Origin: Clitopilus passeckerianus | Taxonomy: Eukaryota; Basidiomycota; Agaricomycetes; Agaricales; Entolomataceae | Length of the DNA: 64,000 bases | Reading direction: 5' to 3' | Assembly (NCBI GenBank): GCA_944990035.1 | Contig: CALYLX010000066.1 | Coordinates: 1,178,001 to 1,242,000 of the forward strand | Shown here: positions 1 to 10,666 of the stretch, in pieces | Position numbering within the stretch: position 1 is the stretch's first letter | How the letters are laid out: the number at the start of each line of letters is the position of its first letter | Notes under the pieces: generated by a model | The model's database searches: none | The model's input: the letters and a program-made list of their open reading frames with translations, nothing else | What the model was told of the DNA's origin: nothing | Program-made: the position numbers and the translations under genes

Positions 1-105
1 ATTTTTTCAGAGCCCAGGAGCTTAGATTAGGCCCAAAGGTACACCGAAAAGAAATGACATATTTTCCTCGGCTTGAGTACATGCGAATCGACATCCGAGC
101 GGCTT

Positions 106-845
106 TCACCATACACCTGGGACCAAAGCATATGGGACCTGTTGAACCCATCCTTCCCACTCCTTCCCAAAGGTCTTCTTCAACTGCTCGTCCTCTGCTG
201 GTATCCTTGAGAGCAATAATGAGAGGAGAACACCAATCTCATAACCACCATAGAGCGTCAAAGACGCCGCAAGGAGAGGCATACGCGGAATTGTAGACTC
301 CACAAGCCAGGAGCCCGACGAAGTGTACCAGATACCCAAGCCTGCGTATATCAGAGCAAGGGCTGTGTACGCTGGATGGCGGACGATACCATACGGTCCT
401 TTCGTGACCAAGGTGTGATTCTTGCGGATAGCGAGGTCAAAAACGAAGTTTTCGTCCATGATCTTGAAACACTTCCACCTCCACCACGTCCCCAGCATAA
501 TACAGCCCAATCCTACGACAGAGGCACTATTTAGGTCTAAGTCGGGCCGACTTCTACCTCCAAAGAGGATGCTAGCGATTTCAAGCAAGCCGATGGCCCA
601 GAATGTGACCTACAGTGTGTGGTGAGTGATGATTAAAACATGGCTAGCAAATAGGTTAAAGTTGTGCTTACCACTCTGTAAAGCCCGTAGGGATTGCCAG
701 CCTTAAGCCATCGCTCCCCAAGATCGTCAGTTTCGATGCGTTCTTCGTCCTTGGCGAAGTATGGAGGAGTTCCGTTCCATTGCCAAGCCATACAAATTGC
801 AAGGATGCATGGAACTTTCAGCAATAATCGGGCTTCATGGTCCAT
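106..845 (-). CDS. Isoprenylcysteine carboxyl methyltransferase-like protein (STE14 family), copy 1
   Basis: Integral membrane enzyme of the ICMT/STE14 family. The family transfers a methyl group from S-adenosylmethionine to the carboxyl of a prenylated C-terminal cysteine, including on farnesylated fungal pheromones. Two exons: 845-672 and 609-106, with a 62-base GTAAGC..TAG intron and phase 0, giving 225 residues. The C-terminal half carries the family signature: TKGPYGIVRHPAYTA followed by two hydrophobic segments and then EDEQLKKTFGKEWEGW near the end. I chose the ATG at 845 because the protein then aligns end to end with the paralog at 4090-4856; an in-frame ATG at 899 would add 18 residues. 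The length suits the family. Its substrate is inferred only, but a CaaX pheromone gene lies 6 kb away. Confidence 0.85.
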
Positions 846-2060
846 GTTTGTAGTTCGCCAGTAGAGTGAGAGGGTGGTTGGGTGGAAGAAAGGCACCATA
901 GAATGCAGCGCTATGCGTCATATATACCATTAAACCCTGCGCCTGAAAAGCGGAAATGTTCAAGACAATCGAGGTCATATGACGCTTCAAGAAGACACTC
1001 AAGAGTTGAGGCTCAAGTTACCGTGGGTACATTCTGCCTCCTCGAGCCTTCAAGCGTCAAGCAGTATGAGGCGTAGAGGAATCGCCAGGCGGAAAAGGAA
1101 AGATAATCTACAAGGCGCTTTTCGACTTTTCCGCCGTCCGAGACGCATGAGGTGGTCGCCAATTCCTTCAAAATAAAACAGCAAGTGTGGTTGCTGCTAA
1201 TGCGGCAAGGGACGGGCCTACAGACCCTACATATCTACCTTCCGTACTGCCAACAAACTGGTGGTCTCTTCCATTTAGCTCTAAATTCCGCCGTCATTTT
1301 CTTTGACAAAGAGAAGGGATTTGCAAGAATATTTCCAAGTGCTACATCAAGGCGAAAAAGTTGTGGAAGAACAAAAGGAGTAAGATTGGCCACGGTCACA
1401 TGACTCTGATGCCAAACCGCGTACATCCGTATTGGTGCTTGACGAAAGCTCTCGCTTTGTATCGTCCCAAACGGTAATACTGCCTTGGTGGTCCCCATGC
1501 TCTTAATATCACGATACGCTTCTCGTCTTGTCTTTCGGTGTCGAAAATATCATGGCAATATATGGACTGTGGGCCTATCATAGTATCAACCCTCAACTTT
1601 CGAACCAAATGGCAAATATTAATCGAGCCTCAAATCTTCCCGACGACCACAGTGGGGAACATCTTGGCGCTGTAGGCTTCTGGTAGGAAATATTGGACGC
1701 TTCAAGTAAATTATATCGAAGGAATTGGAGGCCGCTTTGCTGCATCGTTCAAGTCTGCGCTCCCAACAGGAAGACAACAAAAAGTGACGTAGGGGTTTCT
1801 GGCAACCGCCTTGATGAATAGACGACTGCAACCGGCAGAAGCTTTTACTTTGCTTGTGATCATCCTCGCAATTCTGTAGCATCCCTGGGGGTACAGTCCC
1901 CTCAACTACGGCCCTCAAGCAAAGGTGATAGCTGGAAAGCATCGTTGCAAGACTAGCTCAGTAAACTGGATCAGTGCGCCTACATCAAGCTCTGCTATCC
2001 AGGCCTTTCTCTGTTAACTCATCATTAAATAGCACACCCGCGAGCCGATCGTAGCCGGCA
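846..2060. other. Intergenic, no gene supported
   Basis: The stretch contains only short overlapping ORFs in several frames with no recognisable domain and no coherent exon chain. Both strands were checked for CaaX-ending micro-ORFs and none was convincing. It probably holds the promoter of the methyltransferase to the left and the upstream region of the gene starting near 2061 to the right. Confidence 0.5.
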
Positions 2061-3788
2061 GTGCATACTAGGAGAAATGATCACAAGGCAAACTCCCTTC
2101 GTAATCTTCGGAGGAAGAAACCTGGTACAACAAGTCGCTCCTACGTTTTGCCAGCCTCGCGGTCCAAAAAGAAAGTGGCCGATATTGTGAACTGGGATGT
2201 CTGGTATTATGTCTGGCATAGAATTGTCAGCCTCATGGGATCCTCCAGCCCAGGCTACTTCGTTATCATCAGCCTTCACGACAAAGATGGAACGCCCCCT
2301 TCCCTCCTTCGATTCACAACGCCCGACATGCCTCTCACCGCCATTCAACAAGCCGCCAGCCCAGGCGAAGAAGTGATCTCAGTTACCCCTCAACCGCTAT
2401 GGATAGATATCGCGAACGAAGGAATGAGATTCGAAGAGGTCCATGGCCAAAATGAAGACTATCTTGCGAAAGCATATATGGGCCAATGGCCAATCAAGCT
2501 CGGACTGACGCACCTACTTCCTCAAGCCCTTCCAGAGCAGACCCTTCAATGTCACCTCGTAAGTTGGGAACCTCGCCTTTAGTATTGTAAGCTGACCTGC
2601 CATTGCTTCCTCAACAGCATACTCGAGAGGCATTTTGCGACGACGGGCTCACCACAACCTTGATAGAATGTACGGGTGTCGATGGGCTTACGCATGATGA
2701 CTATTTCTGGTCATGGGACGCCATGCATCAAGATTATCCGGGAGAGAGGTTCCTGAATATGCTGGCGGGATATTACGGCCAGGCTTGGCCAATTGTTCGA
2801 GAAAGGTCAGTGCATCTGGTGAAGCTTGTCCTCGCTGGTTCTTACATCAGATCAGGCTGCTTGATCTCGGCTTCAAAGACAGCGAGCTCCCAAAAGATTT
2901 CAAACTTCCAAGATTATCTCACTGCACCCTTGGCGAGCTTTCGAACCAATACCCTTTAACCTCTACTTCCGCAGCACCTTTTGAAGTCAAGGACGAACGA
3001 GTCAAAATTTCCATCCCTACAGTCGAATCGGCACGCCAGCAAAAGCGCCGAGAATCGAGATTCTCTCTCCCCATCGACATCCCCGAGCAAGATTTTGATG
3101 CCCTCAGTCCTGCAGAGCAAAGAACTATACGCCACCAATTGGAACCTAATGTCATTTGGCGATTCTGAGGAGCACGGCTTCTCGATGACCACAAGGGAGC
3201 TCAACAAGCGAGCTTGGCACGGCGATGTTGTCCTACACTGAGAAACAAGAGAATATCTGTCAGCTCTTGAGCCGCGCCTTCGCCTTGCTTGCTTAGAGGT
3301 AAGACTTCTACGACACGTGTACTCAAGTTCCTCATTCTGATACATACTTTAACAGGCTGCTGCCAGGGCCTTGAACTCGAATGCCGTACAATCAGCCATT
3401 AGTATGCGCAAGCGGGGACATTTTGTGGATCCGGCCAACTTGAGTAAGAGGCAGGCAGACCACCTGGGTGGGACGATGTTCGAAGGCGGGCATTCCCTCC
3501 CACACGAAGTGCATGCTTTGAACAACAGGAAGCATATACGGGACTGGACGAAAAATACCCTGAAACCCTTGCTTAACCCAGTCATCCATGCCTATGGGAA
3601 GCACTTGTAAGTCGTCCCTGCTGGAAGATTACCGGGCTTGCTAACATCAAGTCTTCCGCAGCGACATTGAAGCGACGACTTCGCAGTCATCGATCCATAG
3701 CAAGCGCCCTCTCCGCGATTCAGATATAAACGTTCCCCGTAAAAGCGGACGAACGGGCGCCGGTGCTAGGTTGGTCGATATACATTAG
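2061..3788 (+). pseudogene. Broken multi-exon gene with a RNase III-like C-terminal half
   Basis: Five exon segments chain well: to 2558, 2618-2805, 2856-3355 (containing lesions), 3356-3606 and 3662-3788. Each joins through a short GT..AG intron with matching phase. The N-terminal half (Trp- and Asp-rich, with TLIECTGVDGLTHDDYFW) was not recognised. The 3' half resembles a RNase III fold: AWHGDVVLH recalls the LGDAVL helix, ALNSNAVQSAIS the following helix, and RQADHLGGTMFEG the K..AD.FEA helix with a retained glutamate. The frame is not intact. The first frame of exon 3 stops at 3166-3168; the frame carrying the GD motif has TGA at 3239-3241; no splice consensus removes both. First in-frame ATG is 2235. 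Alternatives are an intron I missed or a real pseudogene. Confidence 0.45.
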
Positions 3789-4089
3789 TCCTTACTTTCC
3801 CCAGGGTTCTTGGTCGCTTGGTCGCTGGATCTAAGTATGGATGGTGCAAACAGTGTAATCTCTTGTAATATGTAACTCGCAATCAAAATGGAAGCACAAA
3901 CGTAAATCATGAAGTGACCAACGTGGAACTGGGGCGAAAGTGACTTCAGAAACGTGCCAGGCAACGTTGGGCCGCTTTATTTGGTTCACGTAGAACTGAA
4001 GTGATAGTCGGAAACTGAGCATACACGAATCTTATCCCGAGCCGGCAACCGATCAAACAAATTTGCATCTAGTTAGAGAATCTGGTGGA
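3789..4089. other. Short convergent spacer, no feature seen
   Basis: About 300 bases between the 3' ends of the broken RNase III-like gene and the second methyltransferase. No ORF with a recognisable product is present. It probably serves as 3' untranslated and terminator sequence for both. Confidence 0.5.
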
Positions 4090-4856
4090 TTACCAGACTC
4101 CAGGGAAGACCGAAGCAGGTACTTGTCGTGCATATTCCTCCCACTCCTTCCCAAATGCCTTTTTCAACTCTTGGTCTTCGCGAGGGGCTCTTCCGAAAAG
4201 CAGGGCAAAGCAGTTGCCAATCATGAAGATGGTGAAGGGCCCGAAGAAGATAAATCCGGGGATAGTGGTGAAGATTCCCGACTGCCTCAGCCAAGAGGCA
4301 GATGTGAGGTACCAAAAGAGGTATCCGACATAGATGATTCCAATTCCTGTATAGGCAGGATGGCGAACAACGCTGTAGGGCCCATTCTTGACGAGCTGGT
4401 GGCCTTTGCGGATGGACAACTCGAACGTGTAATGGCGTCCCATCGTGTTGTAGCACACATAACGGAGCCAGGTACCAGCAATCACAAATATGAGCCCTAA
4501 TATAGACATTGTGTCGAGCTGCAAACTGGCGGCATTGCCAGATATCATGAGCCGCCGCGAAACGCTAGGCGCGATGTTGAGTGCATCCAACAGAATTGCG
4601 GCGGACTCGACGCCGCCCATTATCAGGAAGGTGTTCTGTAGGCACATTGGTCAGGCCTGTCGGTGCTCAACGACCTGAAGACGCGTACTACCTTGATCAA
4701 ACCAAGGCCAGCAATTTCGACCTGGATCCATCGTTCGGACAAGCTCACGGCTTTGACCCGTTCTTGAGGTTTAGAGGTATTGGTGGGTGTCCAGATGATG
4801 TAGTTGGCATAAGTGAAGGCAGCGATGCATGGAATCTTAAGGAGAGCCGAATCCAT
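4090..4856 (-). CDS. Isoprenylcysteine carboxyl methyltransferase-like protein (STE14 family), copy 2
   Basis: Paralog of the gene at 106-845. Exons 4856-4692 and 4635-4090 (phase 0, 56-base intron) give 236 residues. The ICMT signature is complete: LVKNGPYSVVRHPAYTGIG in the middle, then two hydrophobic segments, and EDQELKKAFGKEWEEY just before the C-terminus PGVW, which copy 1 shares. The intron lies at the same place as in copy 1, so the two arose by duplication. Predicted to sit in the endoplasmic reticulum membrane, where family members finish CaaX protein maturation after prenylation and removal of the last three residues. Whether the two copies split substrates, for instance Ras/Rho proteins versus pheromones, cannot be read from the sequence. 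Confidence 0.85.
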
Positions 4857-5600
4857 AGTCGTCGACGTCAGCGAAGGCAGCCAGCAAGCAATAGGTGCTT
4901 TGACGTACCCCGTTCCCAGTTGTCTTACCTTTATATGAACATGGTTCTCAATTACCAGGGCTCCGGGGACGAGAGATCAGAAAAGCATCACGAGGTCAAC
5001 TCGGCAGATGGCATCGCTTCATTGACATGAGAAATGAAAGGGACCGTTATGAGCACGTTCTCGATAATGAATGAGCGCGGCACTCACACACCGGCGGAAA
5101 GTTGACTGACTAAACGACCTAGGCATATTCGCGCCCATCTGACAGTGGGATCTGACGCTGGTCTGGCCAATGGAACGCAATAGTCACATAGTCAAAAGGA
5201 AGGTGCAGCTACGTTGACGAAACAGTGATCACTGACAAAGACACAATGAACATTTCAAGAGTGGGACGTTCAATCCCATCCCAATCACGCTTCAGGGAAC
5301 AGTTTACCCCATGCTTCCTCAGCTGTGTACGATTTAACATAGTTATTTTCGGCATTCGAGATGATTTCCTAAAGCCGATTAAGCAGGATTCGGGTGCACG
5401 AAGAGGGAGTAAATAGTAGCTGAAGGAGCTTGTGACCTTGGGGATGGTTGATAACAACTCTTTCCTTCGGTGCACAAAGAATTGTCTCCTTCTCATACGA
5501 TTGGCCGAGCCTATCTACCATCATAGTCTTCCCGGCGACAGCAAGCTGTAGGCAAGCCCTGAGAGCATTCACCTCCTGATGCATCCTCCCAGCCTCACTT
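4857..5600. other. Intergenic, no gene supported
   Basis: Only shadow ORFs are visible. The minus-strand ORF at 5209-5496 lies downstream of the STE3 relic but shows no receptor-tail similarity that I can defend. No CaaX micro-ORF was found on either strand. Confidence 0.4.
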
Positions 5601-5619
5601 CTAGACCGATGCAGCGCTC

Positions 5620-6631
5620 TTAATGTCCTGCGTAATCAACGGTGATGCCCTCAAGATCAGGTTGGAGGGAGGAGACGACCTGCACGAAGGTATCGATAGG
5701 TTTTGGTGTGGAGTCGGCTGCTTGAATAAGAGCATTTACCAGCGCTGTTATGCATACAGATGTCGGGTGCTGATTAGCAATAGACAGGGACTCGGAGCAA
5801 AGTTCTGACGAGCTCATTCCATCTTTGAAAGATCGAGCCATTTGGGGCCAAGAGTGTCATACTCTGCACCCCATTCTTCCCTGTGGGCACCACGCGTAGA
5901 TAAGCAGACTATTCAGATGTGCGAAGAAATTGAGGCATACTTGAGTGGACGAATGATATACTTAAGCCCAAGAAGCGGTGGCCACATCCAGATTACGAAG
6001 TAGGAGATGAGAGTGCTATAGACTGTAGGATAGCATCCAACATCGTCAATTATGTCGAAGCGGTGTCCTTGGACTACAGTGTCTAATGTAGTGGGTCAGT
6101 CCTTGGCCTCAAATGCGTCTAAAGAAACGTACGAAGAATCGTGATGAGAATGGGCAGCCCTATAACGATGGACAAATCGGTCAGAGCTCTCTTGCGTTTC
6201 TGTGATGCAATCGTCGATTAATATTCATACCCGCTGGAAATAAGGCTTGCATCACTAACGGTTATTTTGAGGACCTGAGCCGAGGTGATGCTGTAAAGCT
6301 GGCGACTAATGCAGACAATTGAAGCTGGTAGGCCAATCCCGATGCCTGCAATCATTTTTGGAGCTGTAGAAACTGTGTGAGGGAATGCAAAGGCAAATTC
6401 AGATCAAGAACGAACAAATGTCACACCAGATTGACGCATGATTGATGATATTGGTATTCACAAAGGTGTGTAGACACGATAACGATGTCCGAATCATGAA
6501 TGTTGCACGGCCGCGCAAGTTCCGACACTCCAAGCTTGTAGGTGCCAAGGCAAAGGGATAAGCCTGGTGACAAAACCTACGAAGGCGAGCACCGGAAGTA
6601 CTGGATAGGTTGAGTCATTATGAAGGCTCAT
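5620..6631 (-). pseudogene. STE3-type pheromone receptor relic
   Basis: Class D G-protein-coupled receptors of the STE3 family bind lipopeptide mating pheromones. From ATG 6631 the frame reads an N-terminal helix ending LIPLPWHLQAWSVGTC, the family motif, then shifts frame (about 14 extra bases) before MIRTSLSCLHTF and the invariant IWCDI. The following exons join by good introns: STAPKMIAGIGIGLPASI, KRKRALTDLSIVIGLP, and HTVVQGHRFDIIDDVGCYP with the conserved extracellular motif and a helix ending WPPLLGL. Past about 5900 no frame continues into helices six and seven or a tail; what follows is short frames broken by stops. The CAA-GCT-TGG junction lacks the intron found there in the intact receptor at 25613-27085. 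I read it as a decayed allele or paralog. Confidence 0.75.
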
Positions 6632-6965
6632 GTCGAGTCAGAATGCCGGAGTAAAATCACCAAGGGTGAAGACAAGGACAACGATGGCTTTACCATTTCT
6701 TGTATCACCTGCTTCCGCATGGGCTGCACCACAAACTTCGGTAAAAGACCAAGTAACGTCTGTCACAAAGGGATGTGACATTCACATCGCGTTCTTTGTT
6801 CGCCATTTTTTGGCAATTGCGCCTGGGCCGAAGGTTCTTCCCCCCGCCCACCGACAAATCATCAGGCTGAACTCGCACTAAACCCCATAATTTAAGAATA
6901 TTCTGAGAGGTGAGAACTCACATCTTCTTCACTTGACTTCGAATATAAGCTAACCTTCTATGGGC

Positions 6966-6974
6966 CCTTTAAAT
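6966..6974 (+). promoter_or_regulatory. TATA-like element upstream of the pheromone precursor ORF
   Basis: A TTTAAATA run lies about 60 bases upstream of ATG 7035, a plausible core promoter position for a small highly expressed gene. This is a weak match to a short consensus in AT-rich intergenic sequence, so it only supports the ORF call mildly. Confidence 0.3.
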
Positions 6975-7034
6975 ACGAAATACATGAGTGTTCCACCAAA
7001 TTTCTAGCATTGTGAACTCTTGCGTTTCTTCGAT

Positions 7035-7169
7035 ATGGTGGACTGCCCTTCGCACACCTCTTTTGACGATGAGGTGATGATAGGTCTTTTGCCAAACACA
7101 GAGCCACCCATTGATTCTGAACGTGGCGTTGTTATCGCCTCTGTCCACGGATTTTGCGTTATTTCATAG
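7035..7169 (+). CDS. Putative CaaX lipopeptide mating pheromone precursor
   Basis: A single-exon ORF of 44 residues runs from ATG 7035 to TAG 7167-7169 and ends in Cys-Val-Ile-Ser, a canonical CaaX farnesylation box. Basidiomycete pheromone precursors are 35-85 residues, end in CaaX, and carry a charged pair, usually Glu-Arg, some 9-15 residues before the cysteine where the N-terminus of the mature peptide is cut. Here Glu29-Arg30 is followed by GVVIASVHGFC and then VIS, giving a predicted 11-residue farnesylated, carboxyl-methylated peptide. An AATAAA signal lies about 65 bases downstream. It is divergent from the STE3 relic (spacing about 400 bases), the usual arrangement in B mating-type loci. 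No second copy was found in the spaces near the other receptors. Chance occurrence is possible but the position and layout argue for a real gene. Confidence 0.72.
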   Translation: MVDCPSHTSFDDEVMIGLLPNTEPPIDSERGVVIASVHGFCVIS

Positions 7170-7231
7170 CATCCTCATATCACGACGGTCGAGGGCCTGA
7201 TTCCTTTCGATATTCTTCAATTGATCCTTTG

Positions 7232-7237
7232 AATAAA
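7232..7237 (+). terminator. AATAAA polyadenylation-like signal after the pheromone ORF
   Basis: A consensus AATAAA hexamer sits 63 bases past the stop codon of the pheromone precursor ORF, a suitable distance for 3' end formation. Fungal signals are loose, so it is supportive only. Confidence 0.35.
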
Positions 7238-7903
7238 TGACAAGACACTATTTCTATTCCCAACCCCGCTCCATCTCCTCCTCCTACCCAACCCAGACAC
7301 CAATTATCCTCTGATTTGACTTGGGCGAGCTTCTCGAATTCGTACGAGCGTGCCAGTTCAGTTTACCATTTCCTTCATATCGTGCTCTACCCGAGATCTC
7401 AAGGCCATCCTCTCTCTGCTTTTGGTCACCCTTCTTTGCGCTTCCCCCGGTCAATCTGCCGATCACCTTACAGATTACTCTATGACTATATAGTTCGGCT
7501 CTTCCTCCACACAACCAGGTAGCACGCTAGACTGATGGATCCAATCCCCCATGTACTACGATGTAACATCAGTAATCCCATCTAAGACTTTTGGCATGGG
7601 AAACATACCGTTCTAAGGTCAAATCATACGGGTTGAAGGTGGGGTCACAGGCGTGCCAAGTAGCGCTGCTAGGCAACCTCGTGTAGCAACGCCTTCTTGC
7701 TGTGATGATAGCTCTAATCTTATACGTCATGGGCATGTGCCGACTATCGTACACAGTAGGTCTGCTGTAGTATGGGAAATCGTTGAGTGAAGCGACAAGG
7801 GCTGCATAGTAACTCCTTACTTACGCGGTGAGCCCATCAACCTAATATAATTCCTTGGTCTGCTTCGTTTCACAGGAGGTAAATCGGCCAAGGGCGATTA
7901 CAG
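7238..7903. other. Intergenic, no gene supported
   Basis: A pyrimidine-rich tract (about 7255-7300) and small ORFs without similarity are present. The spaces were read on both strands for further CaaX-ending ORFs. One tail, Cys-Thr-Thr-Met before a stop near 7556, has no start codon in frame and was dropped. Confidence 0.45.
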
Positions 7904-9662
7904 CTAACCAAACTCGCACTGATGTGCCAGGCGCGATGGTCCAGCCTCTGAACTCTGCGTCTCGCTAGAATTTGAAACCGACAGTTCAATATCAGTCTCA
8001 GCGAGAGACATGTTGCCAAAGTGCAGAGTCGTGAATCGCGGTTCATCGCTTGGCAGACGATTGGACGCGTTCTCAGAGCATTGACGGAAGATGAGAAGCA
8101 GAACGCGGGTACAGAGAATAGAATGTATGATACGCTGAGGTCTGGCAATGAATGAGGATGAGCATCTGGCCTTGCTCGATAGGATATCGTAGCTCACGTG
8201 GCGAGCCAGTTTGCAAAAGCCGGCTGGATAGTCCAACCCTTTAGTGTTCTATAGTCATCTCGTGGTCGCTAAATCAAGCTTACTGGTGCGAGTAGTGGAA
8301 CCAAAATGTTGGCAAGCGAAACAGCTAGGGTCTCAAGTTGATCTCGGAGTAGTCAAGGACAGCGACAGATAACCCACCCAGTAGGTAGAAATAGAATAAA
8401 ACCCCCGTTCTGTACATGCTGGCAATCCAGTCCGACCTTGCATGCTGTCGTACTTGACGGGGTACCATGAACGGGATGCCCGGAGGACACGCAGAGGTGT
8501 ACTTACTATATCGATAGGCCTGCATGCAGGTCAAAATGACCATAACTGTGGACAACAGAATAACGTCAGGATAAACCCAGGTTAGTGTGAGCAAATTACA
8601 CACCAGTTTCCGCTATGACCAGAAGAACGTAGGCCACGAAGATGATTGTGCTTGCATGGATGACATAGCATCCAGAGATTAGGGGACCATGAGATGCAAC
8701 TAGGTTTGAAGGAAATAAGTCGTGTAGTTTTCCAAAGAGATCAACGTCCCGTACACTTGAGTGACCTGATCTCCAGGATGGTAACAGCGATAGCGGGGAT
8801 GTAAAGCCCCTGAACCAGCAGGTGGTTGAGTTTCCAGAACAAACGACCAAGAATGTGAGAACGCACCAGGGCAAGAATGACCAGAATTGCCACAACACAC
8901 CGACGCCGCTCCCAGATCGCACAGGTCCGCAATATCAGAATGGCTAAAGGAAGGGTCAGTTCCTCATGAGACACCGAAGACTGTTGATTGCCCACCTTCC
9001 GAGATCAGGGTGCCGACAACAATAAAACCTTGCGAGCCGCCGTTGCTATTAGCAGCCGGAGTGGAAGTAACCGGAAAGTCCTATTACGTACAAGTAACGA
9101 CGGAAAACAATCTTTGACAGTTCTGTGGGGGAAGGATGCCGTCAGTATGCTGATCACGTTCTAAAATGACCGCCGATGCGCACCTCGGGAGAAATTGAGT
9201 TGCTGAACGTCACTGTGGCGTGGTGAGTACCAGGAACGAAAAATTGGAATTTGAATATGAACCCACATGTAAGTGAGAGAAAAGTGTCAATGAAGGGGAG
9301 GTAGCGATTTAGAAAGAAGAGGGTGGAGCTGATGGTCCTCGGGCGACTCCAGACGTACTTGACCTGGGTGGTTCAACAGTCAGGTCATATTGGCCACAAT
9401 GAACGATGTCCATGCTTACCTCTTGGTCGAGAGTACAGAGAATGTCGTATACCTGCGCACAATAGATTCGAATAGATTTGGATCACGAAGAGCTTCCAAC
9501 CCAATATTACCGATGAGCTCACCAGAACAGTTGCGCTGGCCACTAATGTTCTCTGAACCGTGATATGGTCGAGCAGCTAATGGCTGGGTGAGCGATCGTT
9601 CTATCGAGCGTATATGTGCAAATTACCTGGGTCACAATTGTCCCAGAGGACATCAAGCCCAT
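7904..9662 (-). CDS. DUF6533-like seven-helix membrane protein, copy A
   Basis: Multi-exon membrane protein of the large Agaricomycete family whose N-terminus carries DUF6533; function unknown. Exon 1 (9662-9627) ends Ile-Val-Thr-Gln. The next exons give LLDHITVQRTLVASATVL, then VYDILCTLDQE, then VKYVWSRPRTISSTLFFLNR followed by YLPFIDTFLSLT, the DUF6533 core. Further exons include LAILILRTCAIWERRR, the family's RVYALY-like segment, and additional helices. The final exon has the cytoplasmic segment RIIHSILCTRVLLLIFRQ and a Ser-rich tail ending HQCEFG at stop 7904-7906. Copy B at 13640-15585 has the same exon order. Both ends are well supported; internal exon borders were not all fixed. It resembles a receptor or sensor in topology only. 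Confidence 0.7.
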
Positions 9663-10666
9663 TGAGGGCGACGTTTGGCCTGTTGAGGGCAGTAAGAGAG
9701 GAGTTGGAAGCTAACAGGGCCTTGGATAGTGATTCTTGTCCATATATCGTCAGAAGGTATACAGGGTGGGCTTGTTGGGATGATCGTGTTCGGGGCAGGG
9801 TATATCAGGTTAGGCTGAGCGTTCCCCGATGAAACCCTCCGAGGTGGTGATGGTGTCGCTACGCCAGATCATTTCTCCCGTCGAGTACGGAATGCAAATT
9901 CGACCAAAGAGACGCACGGAAGCATCTGAATCCCTTCAAAGATTTACAGGCTGTAATCGGCCCGGACTGAGGGAGGCTATCGAGTTTGAGTGGGGAGCCA
10001 AGGCCGTGTTGAAGACAAAGGTACCTCCAAAAATCGAGTTCAAGCAAGGTATTATTGGTGCCGGATCTCGCAGCATGGACATGTGTTTGAACAACTGTAA
10101 GCCTAGAACTTAGTAGAAGATGGGTCCAACCCTGTTCGGCTTCACAGGTGCCAATTCGTTGAAAGGAAAGTTTACAATGATCTTGCTGTGTCCAAACCTT
10201 ATTGGAATCTTACGTGAGGAGACCAGCGTGCAACAGGGCAGCGTTTTTTTGCGCCCATCAACACATGTTTTGAATGCAATGCGGCTTGGACAGCAGTAAT
10301 GTAGTAAAGAACCAAAATACCACCAAAATACCATGGTGGCACGCTGAGCAATGGAATGGTACCTTTCATTTCCAGGGCGTCGCCGGTCTCCGAAGGGTTG
10401 ATAGTAAGCATTATTCGTGTCAAGGCTCCTGGGAGTTCAACTAACGTCAAAGGAGGAGCCATGTAACATGCACTGAACGATGGCTGAGAGCAAGAATCGG
10501 AGTCGGCGTCGGGGCTCGGAAGCAAAGGACGACCCTCCGCCACTTCCTGACAAGAGAATGCAATTTGAACTTTGAAGGCATAACAATACAGAGGTAAAAT
10601 TTCGGAAATTGGAATTTGCTCGCGTAAGTTTGGGATAGTTGAATTTTCTCGATTTCAATGTGTCAG
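9663..10666. other. Intergenic or unassigned
   Basis: A minus-strand ORF at 10199-10543 encodes one hydrophobic stretch (SVPPWYFGGILVLYYITAV) but no known domain and no clear partner exons. It could be a relic of a seven-helix gene, so I record it here without calling a gene. No CaaX-ending small ORF was convincing. Confidence 0.4.

Noticed and set aside
5209..5496. Minus-strand ORF downstream of the STE3 relic as a receptor tail
   Set aside because: No receptor helix or loop motif can be aligned and it is not in phase with the last readable receptor exon.
7556..7570. Cys-Thr-Thr-Met before a stop
   Set aside because: Stop codon shortly upstream in frame and no ATG.
10199..10543. Minus-strand ORF with one hydrophobic segment
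   Set aside because: No partner exons or domain; kept only as a remark in the intergenic entry.
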